Shown piece by piece: positions 52,138 through 60,943 of a DNA stretch of 64,000 bases; the stretch's first letter is position 1; the number at the start of each line of letters is the position of its first letter. The notes under the pieces are model-generated. The model was not told the DNA's origin, made no database searches, and saw nothing but the letters and a program-made list of their open reading frames with translations. The stretch covers positions 15,569,034-15,633,033 of the forward strand of contig OZ024895.1 of the NCBI GenBank assembly GCA_964017195.1. The letters run 5' to 3'. Both the position numbers and the translations under genes were made by a program. This stretch comes from Siderastrea radians (taxonomy: Eukaryota; Cnidaria; Anthozoa; Scleractinia; Rhizangiidae).

Positions 52138-52899
52138 TTAATCTCTCTTCTCTCTTAAAATCAAACTGAATGAAGTGTCACTATGATTAAGATCTATGAT
52201 TCTTCGTTTACCGTCGGTGATATAAATCCGAATTTTATTAATCGTATTTTTATTGACAGGATTGAACTGTACTCGTCTTGGCTCTTGTGTGAAACTATAA
52301 CTCGGGGTGAGAGTTGAGGTACTGAAACTATATATAATATCCGTTTCATCACCATCAACTAGACTTTCGGATATGAGGTCACAATGAACGTTCAAGATTT
52401 CCCTGTCTTGAGAGAGATTAGGAATGTAATCTCCAACATTTTCACTACTTGTTAGAATCCTTTTATTGAAGCCAATTAAATCATTGAAATCGGATACAGT
52501 AAGATCTAATCTGTAATTTGAGGCAAGTGTTATTATTGTCCTGAATATTGTGTCGTCAAACTCGAGAGTGATAGGATATTGGGGGTTTGATGAGGTCCCT
52601 GTTTTTGTTTTTTCTTTGATTAAATTGTCAAAATCGATGTAGTTCCATACTCCTTCGTTGAATATAATTTCCGTCCAATTAGTACCACTATCAGACGAAT
52701 ATCTTATTTTCTGATTATTGAGTTCTTTAGTCACATTAAACCAAGTAAATGACATCGAAATGATTCGGTCGAGGCCGATTTCATATTGTCGATTCGGATC
52801 GAGAATTATCGGATTGATGTATTTGATTATGAAATCACTCGGTTTATTACCATTCTTGTCTCTGACTGAATGGGATGATAAGATAAGTTGTCTATCCAT
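52138..52899 (-). CDS. Minor capsid (penton-like, single jelly-roll) protein
   Basis: The 253-residue beta-rich ORF starts DRQLILSSHSVRDKNG and ends FSLILREKRD, the pattern of Polinton penton-base proteins. It starts behind ATGTAAACTAATCATATAATG. It would occupy capsid vertices. Confidence 0.82.
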   Translation of the reverse strand: MDRQLILSSHSVRDKNGNKPSDFIIKYINPIILDPNRQYEIGLDRIISMSFTWFNVTKELNNQKIRYSSDSGTNWTEIIFNEGVWNYIDFDNLIKEKTKTGTSSNPQYPITLEFDDTIFRTIITLASNYRLDLTVSDFNDLIGFNKRILTSSENVGDYIPNLSQDREILNVHCDLISESLVDGDETDIIYSFSTSTLTPSYSFTQEPRRVQFNPVNKNTINKIRIYITDGKRRIIDLNHSDTSFSLILREKRD

Positions 52900-52911
52900 T
52901 ATATGATTAGT

Positions 52912-53898
52912 TTACATAAAATAGTTTTTGTATATTTTGTTATATTGCGACCTGTTCAAAATAGAGTTTTTTAACAAGATGTCGAGAAGTGCGACACCTG
53001 TATTTCTTAGTTCAATGCTATTATTTCCGGCAACCATTGATCCGATAATCAGCTCAAGTTTTTTAATCATTTCTGTCGGATTGTTGAAAAACTGGAATTG
53101 TCCACCTCTTTTTATTTTTTTCTTCAAACCAGATCCTTTAATATTTTTCAGTTTTTGATTGTTGTAATCGATATAATCAGTAAGAACCTTTCTTGTATCT
53201 TGAATAATTTTTCTTCGATATTGAGCCTCAGCTTCAGTGATTGAACCACTATTTAATTTTTTAGTGACACTAGAAGAATAACCACTAAGTTTCAAACGTT
53301 GATCTTTAGCATTTTTCAAGATTTTGTTCAGATAAGCTTTACTCTTTTTATTATCCATATCCTTTTCTGTTAGACGTAATTCAACATCATTGTAGTTCGG
53401 AATATTCAATTTATCTAAAACTTGGTTAATTGCATCCTCCTCGAGAATGTTATAATCAGGTCCTTCTTCTTCGTATTCAGGTGGAAGATCTTCAGGTTCA
53501 TACATAAATGCTGGATGTATATACATTTGTTTTTCACCTGATGCTAAATCCTCGAGGACATCTTCATAACTTGGAGGTTTTGGAACCAATTGTTTGTCAT
53601 TTTGTGGTAGAACTTGATCACCAAATAGATCTTCCAATCCATAATCAGGCACTTCATCATCAATAGCTATTCCATAATCTGGAACAGGTCGCTTTTTCTT
53701 TGGTAATCTTCTGAACGGTGCTTTTGGGGCTGTAAGTTCCTTTAACTCAGATGTTATAGGTTTGAAAAGTTTCTCTGCCTCGACTTCACCCATTTGATCA
53801 GATATCGTTTTTTGTTTTATTGTCTCTCTTACTGTGTTAATCTTTTTACCAAGCTCGGATCGTTTCTCAGCCATTTCTTTCCATTTGAGTAAACTCAT
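52912..53898 (-). CDS. PPxY-bearing protein of capsid module
   Basis: The 328-residue protein has a charged N-terminus, a central acidic region with PPSYEDVL and PPEYEEE, both PPxY motifs, and a helical C-terminus following a GSGLKKKIKRGG segment. PPxY motifs recruit WW-domain ubiquitin ligases (Nedd4 family) in adenovirus and retroviral proteins; that role here is inferred. It starts behind ATGTAAACAAATGATATAATG. The family was not otherwise recognised. Confidence 0.72.
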   Translation of the reverse strand: MSLLKWKEMAEKRSELGKKINTVRETIKQKTISDQMGEVEAEKLFKPITSELKELTAPKAPFRRLPKKKRPVPDYGIAIDDEVPDYGLEDLFGDQVLPQNDKQLVPKPPSYEDVLEDLASGEKQMYIHPAFMYEPEDLPPEYEEEGPDYNILEEDAINQVLDKLNIPNYNDVELRLTEKDMDNKKSKAYLNKILKNAKDQRLKLSGYSSSVTKKLNSGSITEAEAQYRRKIIQDTRKVLTDYIDYNNQKLKNIKGSGLKKKIKRGGQFQFFNNPTEMIKKLELIIGSMVAGNNSIELRNTGVALLDILLKNSILNRSQYNKIYKNYFM

Positions 53899-54026
53899 TA
53901 TATCATTTGTTTACATAAAATTTCGTATTTTGTTCGGAAAAATTAGGGTTATCATATATAAAAACGCTCGCATAGCGTGTCGCATAGCGTGTCGCCATGC
54001 GATAAAATTGTATAACATAGTATCAT
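53899..54026. promoter_or_regulatory. Divergent promoter region with tandem 12-mer
   Basis: This 128-base gap separates the minus-strand capsid module from the plus-strand ATPase module. It holds a TATA-like CATATATAAAA at 53954-53964 and two tandem copies of CGCATAGCGTGT at 53969-53992, GC-rich amid AT-rich surroundings. Shared regulation of both modules is inferred. Confidence 0.6.
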
Positions 54027-54668
54027 ATGAAGATTCAAAATTACGACATTCAAGATGATGAAAACAACGATTTTGTTCAATTAAAGAGTTTCATGCCAAA
54101 CCGATGTTTCGGGATGCTTATTTGTGCTCCCTCTGGTGGTGGCAAGACTAACCTTTTGCTTGATATGATATATAGGCTTCTCTATTTTGATAAGATATAC
54201 CTTTATGCTCGAAATCTCTCCCAAAGCAAATATAAGCACCTGTTGAAATCTCTTGAGCCAATATCAAAAGAGGTCGGTTATGACGTGATAAAAGCAAGTA
54301 ACGATGAAATCATCCCTCTGACAGATTTGTCTGATGAAAACCAAAAATTAATCATATTTGATGACTATTTGAATACAGGTAAGAAAAATGACGAACGGAT
54401 ACGAGACTACTTCACCAATTCAAGAAATAAAAATTGTTGTTGTATATATTTGAGTCAAAGCTATTACGGAACCGATAAAACAATAAGACTGAATAGTTCA
54501 CATTTTTGTGTTTTTGATTTTCCTTCTATAAACGAGCAATCGATGATTTGCCGAGAACTGAACATAAATAAATCAGATTATCAGAAAGCTACTAAGGATC
54601 CATATAGTTTTTTGTATGTTGATAAGGTCAAAAAAAAGGTAGCCCGAAATTTCGACGAAAAAATCTAA
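54027..54668 (+). CDS. A32/FtsK-type genome-packaging ATPase
   Basis: The 213-residue ORF has Walker A at residues 34-41 (APSGGGKT) and Walker B near residue 110 (KLIIFDDYL), with the short length typical of Polinton packaging ATPases. A sensor-like CIYLSQSYYGTD follows. It would pump element DNA into the capsid. No lesion is seen. Confidence 0.9.
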   Translation: MKIQNYDIQDDENNDFVQLKSFMPNRCFGMLICAPSGGGKTNLLLDMIYRLLYFDKIYLYARNLSQSKYKHLLKSLEPISKEVGYDVIKASNDEIIPLTDLSDENQKLIIFDDYLNTGKKNDERIRDYFTNSRNKNCCCIYLSQSYYGTDKTIRLNSSHFCVFDFPSINEQSMICRELNINKSDYQKATKDPYSFLYVDKVKKKVARNFDEKI

Positions 54669-54679
54669 ACTAATATTAT

Positions 54680-55084
54680 ATGAGTTATACAAACGGTATT
54701 CTTAATCATGTTGATTCTCAAGGACAAGGGCAGATAGGCCCTAGAGGGTTGCCTGGGTTACCTGGTCCTAAAGGCGATAAAGGCGATAAAGGTGATAAAG
54801 GTGATAAAGGCGATAAGGGTTCAAAAGGTGATAAAGGGCCACAAGGACCCCAGGGCCTAAAAGGCAACAAAGGCGACAAAGGCGACAAAGGTGATCGTGG
54901 ACCTCAGGGTAGTGCTAGTGGTTCATCTGATATTGACATGCAAAATAAGTACAGTATCTTGCGATTGAAAAGCAACCCATATCCTGTCCGCGGCGATTTG
55001 ACGAAGGCAATAAGCTATCAAGATATGAAAATATCTTTCTTTCCAGAAAAGAGGGTGGACAAATGGAAGCAAATATTGATATGA
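54680..55084 (+). CDS. Collagen-like fibre protein, N-terminal part (frameshifted from the rest)
   Basis: About 20 Gly-X-Y triplets, mostly GDK and GPQ, run from residue ~16 to ~76 after a short head, then DIDMQNKYSI begins the fibre-repeat region. The frame ends at 55084 inside an overlap with the next ORF in the -1 frame; the proteins read as one broken gene, with the shift likely near an AAAA at 55027-55030. Start follows ATCTAAACTAATATTATATG. Collagen triplets suggest a trimeric shaft. Confidence 0.8.
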   Translation: MSYTNGILNHVDSQGQGQIGPRGLPGLPGPKGDKGDKGDKGDKGDKGSKGDKGPQGPQGLKGNKGDKGDKGDRGPQGSASGSSDIDMQNKYSILRLKSNPYPVRGDLTKAISYQDMKISFFPEKRVDKWKQILI

Positions 55085-56952
55085 ATAATAATACAATTTT
55101 CAATGTGAAAGACCCCACACAGGCAGATCATGCAACAAATAAAAAATATGTCGATAACCAACTTGTGAAAAAATTGGATAAAGGAGCTAAAATTGATATG
55201 AAAAATAAATCAATTATCAATCTTAATCTTCCAACAAACCAAAGAGACGCCGCATGTGTAGAGTTTGTTAACTACAGACTTAGTGAAACACAAAAAAATT
55301 ATCTCAAACTTGATGGCACAACAAGCATGTCTGGAAACTTGAATTTAAATAACAATAAAATTGTTAACTTACAAACCGATTCAAAAAATTCGAAATCCGC
55401 AGTTAATGTTGAGTTAATGGAAAATGAAATAACAACTATGAGAGATCTTGTCACTCAAAAAATTCATGAATCTCAGATCATTAATTCAGGACAAAAACGA
55501 GACGCCTTCAGATATTTGATGGAAGACACTGATGAATCTTCGAGTGAAAACAATATCGAGGTTTTGGGTATTGTTGATTTTTCCAATTCTCCACATCAAA
55601 TTAATAAAAAAGCTTACCAACTTAAACTCTTGTTTGAAAAAGGCTCACCCAACCAGTACCAGTCACGCCTCGGTTTTAACCTTTATAAACTTCCAGTCGG
55701 TTACTATACTTTGGTCGTTGAATGGTTTCCGCCTGAAATGAGTGAGTTGAGTGTGGCAGTGCAAGGCACTACGATTTCAATTTCTAATTATGCAACAAAA
55801 ACATTCGAAACGTACACCAAAACAGTTATCAATTTTCACAGATGGGGTAGCTCACCTCCACAATTCCTTTATCTTGATTTGCACGGTACAGTCAGTAAAC
55901 AATCGTTTTTAACAATTGGGCATTTAATTGTCTATGGTGTTAAAGAAACACTTTCAAACGTTGACCCAAGTGTCTATGACACCGCTTTTGTTATTGAAAA
56001 TGGCAAAATGGTGATGGAAACGGATCTTGATTTAAAAAATCATAAAATAATCAATTTAGACGATCCATTAAATGAAGGTGATGCCTGCAATAAACGTTCT
56101 TTGAATATTGTGGAAACAAAATTAAATGATTTATCATCAAATTTATCAGAAACTTTATTCTGGGAAAGTTATCAACTAGCTGATTGTTTATACAAAATAG
56201 ACCGTGGTCTTCCAACTGAGGTTACTTTTGATAATTCAACTAGAGCAGTATCAGATCTTTTTGATCAATCTCTTAAAGAAAATGATTCTAATCAAACAAC
56301 ACAATCAGCTAAACCAATTTTATGTACAAAAGCCGAAAAAATCAATTATCGATATTATTTAAAATTCGATGGAAATAAGCGAATGTTATCAAACATAAAT
56401 TTAAATCCTGGTTCTGGACAAGCTGATATAGTTAATGTTTTCATTGTTTATCGATTGAATTCATACACAGGATCTTATGTCGTTCGTAATGGACTTTTCG
56501 GACATGATAATGGAGGGTGGGACAAATTCATAACCTTTTCACCTAATAAATCGATGATAATCTCTGGTACTACTGGTAACTATATTGTTATTGGTTCAAG
56601 TGCTTATAGTGGTACAAATCCAATAGCTAATTACCAATCAAAAGCTAATGCTGGTGAACTGAATAAATGGATTTGTTTGTCAATTCACTGGGATGTACCT
56701 GGTGGTAACAACGCTTCTGAAACATGGTGTAACGGCAAAAAATTAGCTAATTTTACAGCAAGAACATCACAAGGAAGTACCAACATGACATTTGGAGATT
56801 TGAATCCCTCTGGTATTGCAGGCTTGAAAGGTGATATAGCTTTTTATTGTCTTTACAAAGGTAAAAATCTTACTGAATCAAATATCAAACTTCACCATTA
56901 CGTTCTTTGTAGATGGTATGCTGTTGATCATGATCCGATTTCATTCAATTAA
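55063..56952 (+). CDS. Fibre protein with phage-tail-fibre-type repeats and lectin-like C-terminus
   Basis: At least four repeats of the pattern (I/L)(D/N)(M/L)x(N/K)xxIxN(L/V) ... A...(F/K)V(D/N) are visible, e.g. IDMNNNTIFNV and ATNKKYVDNQL; this is the tail-fibre/receptor-binding repeat known from phages. The last ~200 residues are beta-rich and resemble a concanavalin-like jelly roll (FDGNKRMLSN ... GDIAFYCLYKG). Together with the collagen-like head it makes a long trimeric vertex fibre for host attachment; this role is inferred. Confidence 0.75.
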   Translation: MEANIDMNNNTIFNVKDPTQADHATNKKYVDNQLVKKLDKGAKIDMKNKSIINLNLPTNQRDAACVEFVNYRLSETQKNYLKLDGTTSMSGNLNLNNNKIVNLQTDSKNSKSAVNVELMENEITTMRDLVTQKIHESQIINSGQKRDAFRYLMEDTDESSSENNIEVLGIVDFSNSPHQINKKAYQLKLLFEKGSPNQYQSRLGFNLYKLPVGYYTLVVEWFPPEMSELSVAVQGTTISISNYATKTFETYTKTVINFHRWGSSPPQFLYLDLHGTVSKQSFLTIGHLIVYGVKETLSNVDPSVYDTAFVIENGKMVMETDLDLKNHKIINLDDPLNEGDACNKRSLNIVETKLNDLSSNLSETLFWESYQLADCLYKIDRGLPTEVTFDNSTRAVSDLFDQSLKENDSNQTTQSAKPILCTKAEKINYRYYLKFDGNKRMLSNINLNPGSGQADIVNVFIVYRLNSYTGSYVVRNGLFGHDNGGWDKFITFSPNKSMIISGTTGNYIVIGSSAYSGTNPIANYQSKANAGELNKWICLSIHWDVPGGNNASETWCNGKKLANFTARTSQGSTNMTFGDLNPSGIAGLKGDIAFYCLYKGKNLTESNIKLHHYVLCRWYAVDHDPISFN

Positions 56953-56966
56953 TATAATAATATTAT

Positions 56967-57080
56967 ATGAGAACAACAACTTTAATCAATGAAATTATTG
57001 ATAGTATCGAGAAATTGGTTCAAAACATCAAAAAATTATACCATAGTATTAAATTATCATTCAAGAAGAAAAAAATGTAA
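56967..57080 (+). CDS. 37-aa cationic amphipathic peptide
   Basis: A short ORF starts behind TTAATATAATAATATTATATG, the same motif used by the large genes. The product is a predicted amphipathic helix (LINEIIDSIEKLVQNIKKL) with a KKKK tail. It ends 13 bases before the next gene's start. A membrane-active role is speculative. Confidence 0.5.
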   Translation: MRTTTLINEIIDSIEKLVQNIKKLYHSIKLSFKKKKM

Positions 57081-57093
57081 CCGTATAATATAT

Positions 57094-57582
57094 ATGGATA
57101 AACGTAAAAACATATTCAATTGGAACCATGTGTCAGAAAAATTAACTGATGATCAAATATCTGAGTTGAAAGCATTGTATAAATTCTATCATAAGAAATA
57201 CTGGCTTTTCAAAATGACTTACAAATATTTCAAAAAAGCAGAACTTGCATGTAATATTGGATCTGCTTTATTGGTAGTAACAGGAACAGTAGTTGGTGGT
57301 GTAACACTAAACCCTATTCCTCTTGGGGTAATATCTGGTACTGGTATATTGCTTAAAACATTTTCAGAGGCTAAAAATTACAAAAGAAAGATTGAGATGT
57401 GTAAATTCGCGTACACCTCATATGAAAAGGTTTTAACAGATTTGCGGTCCTTTATGAGAGGACTGGAGTATAATGACAAAGGATTCCTTGATTATGTCAA
57501 AGTTCTCGATGATATAATCATTGATATGTGTCCGTTAACTGACAAATTTGAAAAGAAATATAATAAGGTGTTCATCCAATAA
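57094..57582 (+). CDS. Two-transmembrane protein, SLATT-like topology
   Basis: I prefer the ATG at 57094, behind TATAATATATATGG, over an earlier ATG at 56989 that overlaps the small peptide gene. The 162-residue product has a helical N-terminus, two closely spaced hydrophobic segments (ACNIGSALLVVTGTVVGGV and a Pro-Gly turn, then LGVISGTGILL), and a C-terminal helical region. This helix-2TM-helix layout resembles SLATT-type pore-forming proteins; similarity is topological only. Candidate holin-like or membrane-remodelling protein. Confidence 0.65.
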   Translation: MDKRKNIFNWNHVSEKLTDDQISELKALYKFYHKKYWLFKMTYKYFKKAELACNIGSALLVVTGTVVGGVTLNPIPLGVISGTGILLKTFSEAKNYKRKIEMCKFAYTSYEKVLTDLRSFMRGLEYNDKGFLDYVKVLDDIIIDMCPLTDKFEKKYNKVFIQ

Positions 57583-58132
57583 TAGATTTTATTTTATCAC
57601 CGATTAGAGACATAATACTAGCCCAATATTTATTGTAAAAAGCTAATGTTTTTTTCGATTTACTAATTGGAATTTTTTTGTAAGGTATTCCCATCATCTT
57701 GAATATCATTCTCATAATATAATTAACACTAATCATTCTCTTTCGATTACCATTTACTTGATCAATAATATTACCTATCTCTGCAAAAACTCGTTCAATT
57801 TTACGCTTATCGTGATATGATATTTTTATATTGTACTTTTGTTCGATATCTATGATTGTATTATTGATATGATACTCTCGATGGTAAACAGATTTTCTTT
57901 TGAACTTATGTCTATTCTCATAGAAATCAACATATTCTTTCACATAATTATATCCTTGTACGACACCGCAAATCCGGCATACTAACATTCCGTTATCATT
58001 AATTATATCTCGCATATCACAACATAAATCATCTTTCGGTTTTTTATTACAATCCAAAATTTTGTCGCAGAAAGGACATGAAATTTCTCCACAACTTATT
58101 AGTTCATCATGTATATTTATATTACAATCCAT
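57572..58132 (-). CDS. VLTF3-like zinc-ribbon transcription factor
   Basis: The 186-residue protein carries two Cys pairs of a zinc ribbon (CPFCDKIL and CRICGVVQG) and then KRKSVYHREYHINNTI ... IERVFAEIGNI ... IMRMIFKMMGI, the helical pattern of poxvirus VLTF3-like proteins (K-R-x-x-x-[HY]F/x-L...). It overlaps the end of the two-TM gene by 11 bases on the opposite strand. It would drive late transcription from the shared motif; inferred. Confidence 0.6.
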   Translation of the reverse strand: MDCNINIHDELISCGEISCPFCDKILDCNKKPKDDLCCDMRDIINDNGMLVCRICGVVQGYNYVKEYVDFYENRHKFKRKSVYHREYHINNTIIDIEQKYNIKISYHDKRKIERVFAEIGNIIDQVNGNRKRMISVNYIMRMIFKMMGIPYKKIPISKSKKTLAFYNKYWASIMSLIGDKIKSIIG

Positions 58133-58175
58133 ATCTATACTATTATATGAGATATTATTTTTATGTTACTACAAC

Positions 58176-58780
58176 ATGACGTCACACCACAGCTGTGGCG
58201 TTCTGTGGTTTAAATAGGCTGTCTGCTTTTCCGAGAATTTTAAAACTTCCTGTTTTCCGAGAATTTTAAGACTTCCTGTTGTATGAAGTCACGCGATGTA
58301 AAAATGCTTTTATACCCCGTCACAACTAAATCATATGAAACCAACTGATGAGATTATAAAATGATACCAGCATCGCAAAAAGAAACTTCCCCTCTTGATC
58401 GCAAAGCGATCAATTCACTGCCTCACAAAAGCTTCCGCTTTTGTTCCCCAATGCGAAAATATGGATCTAGCATATATAAAAATGCGTTCGTTTCCACATG
58501 AAATAAAAATGATCTGGAACCATGTTGCCTACAGTGCCCTACGAGACTACGTCTCTACCCACTGTAGGCTGCAAGGAGCCTCACTCGTCACTAAAGTGAC
58601 GACTTCCCGAGCCTGCTCGGCTCCTACTGACATGTGTAAAAATGCGTTCGGTACCATATGACATAAAAACATATAGATTTCCATAAAATATTACCATCAG
58701 ATGGAAAGTAGATATATAGTTGGGTTTGGTTAGAGAGCATTTTGAAAAATGCTCTCGAACCCCCAACTGTATAACTACTA
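58176..58780. repeat. Polinton 2 right terminal inverted repeat
   Basis: Inverted copy of 41494-42095, 605 bases, ending ...ATAACTACT. See the left repeat for structure. Confidence 0.95.
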
Positions 58781-58786
58781 ACCATT
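58781..58786. repeat. Target site duplication AACCAT, right
   Basis: Identical to 41488-41493 and directly adjacent to the right terminal repeat. Confidence 0.85.
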
Positions 58787-60943
58787 TATGCGTCTTGCGG
58801 ACCTCACAAAGGTCAACCATAGGCTTGATAATGTTGCCGAAAGGATCCTTGTTATAATGCTGATGCTACATCCACTCCTGTAGGTAGCTTTCGTAGAGTT
58901 CTTTGGACGTTCCTGTGCGGGGCAAACCTCGGTGCCTAAGTCTGCGAAGTTTAAGCTGTACTAGTTCACTGTGAGATGAATATAGCCCTCGTTTTGTAGG
59001 TAATCATAAGCTTTTCACTTGGCGCTCATCACGCGTGTTCCTGGCAAGATGTGTGCGCGTATGATGGGCAAAAAGTGTATCTTTATCACTACGCTCTACC
59101 GGAACAAGGAAGCAAGCCTTCGGTTCAAGGCCGCCGAAGACTGGATCGAGCCGAAGAGTGAAATGCGTGGCCTTTTTGTTCAACTGAGAACCAATGGATG
59201 GACAAAAATAAATCATTTTTTCGTGCAGTAAGTCTAAAAGGTGAGCTCTCTTTGTAATAGAAGTAATTCAAATGTAAATTTCGTTGAATTTTAATAATGT
59301 TGATTGGTAGCTTAACATAAAAATAATTTATCGCCGAGAAAATGTCAACAAATCACCGTGGTGTAGTGGTATAGTAGATGGACAGCTAATCCAAAGGTAA
59401 GATGAAGAGTGAGAGTTCTCGGCAAGCCGAGGGTAAATCCAAAGGAAAAAAAGAAGAAAAAAACTGGTAAGGGACTAGGTAAGAGAAAAATAGAAGAAAA
59501 GAGGAGGAACGGAAAAGAAGGAGTGAGAGAAGAGAGAAAAAAAAGGCAGACGCAACTAAATCCATTTTTATTGAAAAAGTAAGTAGTAATTATCAATGTA
59601 TATATTCAAAGGACCATTGTCTTAAAAAACAATAGAGCGCATGCATAATTAATTTATTCTGCATGCATAATGAAGTATGGGGCTATGCGGAAATCTTCCC
59701 TACTTTCCTCTGCCAAGCGACTGCAGATGTCGAAGATACCAGGTTGTAAGGAGTAATTTCGCGAAGGACATGTTCGCGCGAAGCTAAATCGTCGTTCAGG
59801 AGCATTAGTAGTCACATATAAACATTACGCCTAACGAAGAGTTTAGCCTTTTCGGTATCGCTTGTTTCTGTTCACTGAACAGTCTTTTGCAATAGCAGGG
59901 GACTAATCTTCTGAAGAGATTGTATTTTTTGAGAGACCTTCCCACGATCACAGCGTAGAGACAGTGGACAGCGATTATTTAGTATTTTGATGCAGTGGAT
60001 ATTGTTTCAGTACTTCATGTTATTGAAAATACCTACCCGTCGTAAGAGGTAATGTAAGGTAGATGCAAGTAATATTTTCTGACAATTACAGCGAGGTATT
60101 TTAATTATTTGCTCTGTTGCAGTTTTCATAGCGCAGCACAGAGAGATGGTTCGTGACTCTAGCGCATTCTACGTACGTGAGCGCGATTTGTTGCTGTCTT
60201 CGATCACCAATTTGACAGTTCCTTTTTTGAAAGCCGAGCTAAATAATTTTCACGCGGTCGCTGACTGTATATCACTGTACTAATCCTGATGTAATTTTAT
60301 ACAAGTTTAACTTCCTCGCTTTTGGCGCATAGGAATTTTCCAAAATTTAGATATGTTACATTTTTGAATGTATTAAATGCATAGCCGAAATAAAACGTTG
60401 TTTGAATGGATTACAAACTATCTTATTTGAAATTTGAAATTCAAATTTCGCGCTTTTCGCCGTATTGGCCAATCAGATCATTCAAATTTAATTTGATTAG
60501 AGCAATTAGCGCCTGAAAAATAACTGCCGCTATTGCAGTGGCCTATTGTTCTTTTGCCTAGTTTTTACGCGGACCATTACTTAAATAAATCTCAAAGATA
60601 CATACTGAAGTACTTAGTGTCAAGATTTACCTAGTTTTGCTGTTCTTACATTCGGATTTTACAAAAAGATTCCCAGATAGTCAAAAATTGGCCAGTCTCC
60701 CACTTCCTTTTAAGTAGCCCCTAAGAGGACAACTGGACTAAACGTTAATCAAAATCATGGAGCGTTTTTTTTTTCAGAGTCAGTTTGAAATATGAGAAAA
60801 ATACTCTTTTACCTTATGTGTACAGGATAGAATACGCTTAAGCAGAACGTCGTCTTTATAAAATGGTTTCTTTTCTTTTGTTCCGTAAAAAAGGCAGGAG
60901 ATGGAAGAGGAATATTAATGTTATTCTATAAGGCATATCGCAC
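58787..60943. other. Non-coding; remainder of split host transposon and flank
   Basis: No genes recognised. The part to 60576 belongs to the older inverted-repeat element. A tRNA-like GTGGTGTAGTGGTATAGT lies at about 59357. Confidence 0.5.

Larger units (their letters stand above)
41494..58780. mobile_element. Complete Polinton/Maverick element 2 (17.3 kb)
   Basis: About 600-bp terminal inverted repeats begin with AG, are flanked by a perfect 6-bp duplication AACCAT, and enclose the full Polinton core set: polymerase B, rve integrase with chromodomain, adenain-like protease, packaging ATPase, double-jelly-roll major and single-jelly-roll minor capsid proteins. Accessory genes include PLA2, collagen-like fibre, PPxY protein, two-TM protein and VLTF3-like factor. 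The left module (polymerase to PPxY protein) runs on the minus strand, the ATPase-fibre module on the plus strand, from a compact divergent centre at 53899-54026. At least four genes have lesions, so this copy is probably not autonomous. Confidence 0.95.
40355..60576. mobile_element. Older inverted-repeat transposon split by Polinton 2
   Basis: TGGTCCGCGTAAAAACTAGG at 40355 is matched in inverted orientation by CCTAGTTTTTACGCGGACCA ending at 60576. A second inverted match, including AGCCCCATACTTCATTATGC near 40960 and its complement near 59680, lies inward. Removing the Polinton leaves an element of about 2.9 kb. No transposase was recognised. Its interior near 59347 has a tRNA-like GTGGTGTAGTGGTATAGT. 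Confidence 0.55.

Noticed and set aside
59019..59231. 70-codon ORF downstream of Polinton 2
   Set aside because: No recognised domain, no splice or promoter support, inside the split transposon.
59347..59440. tRNA-like GTGGTGTAGTGGTATAGT
   Set aside because: No complete cloverleaf or clean B box could be made; at most a decayed tRNA-derived repeat.
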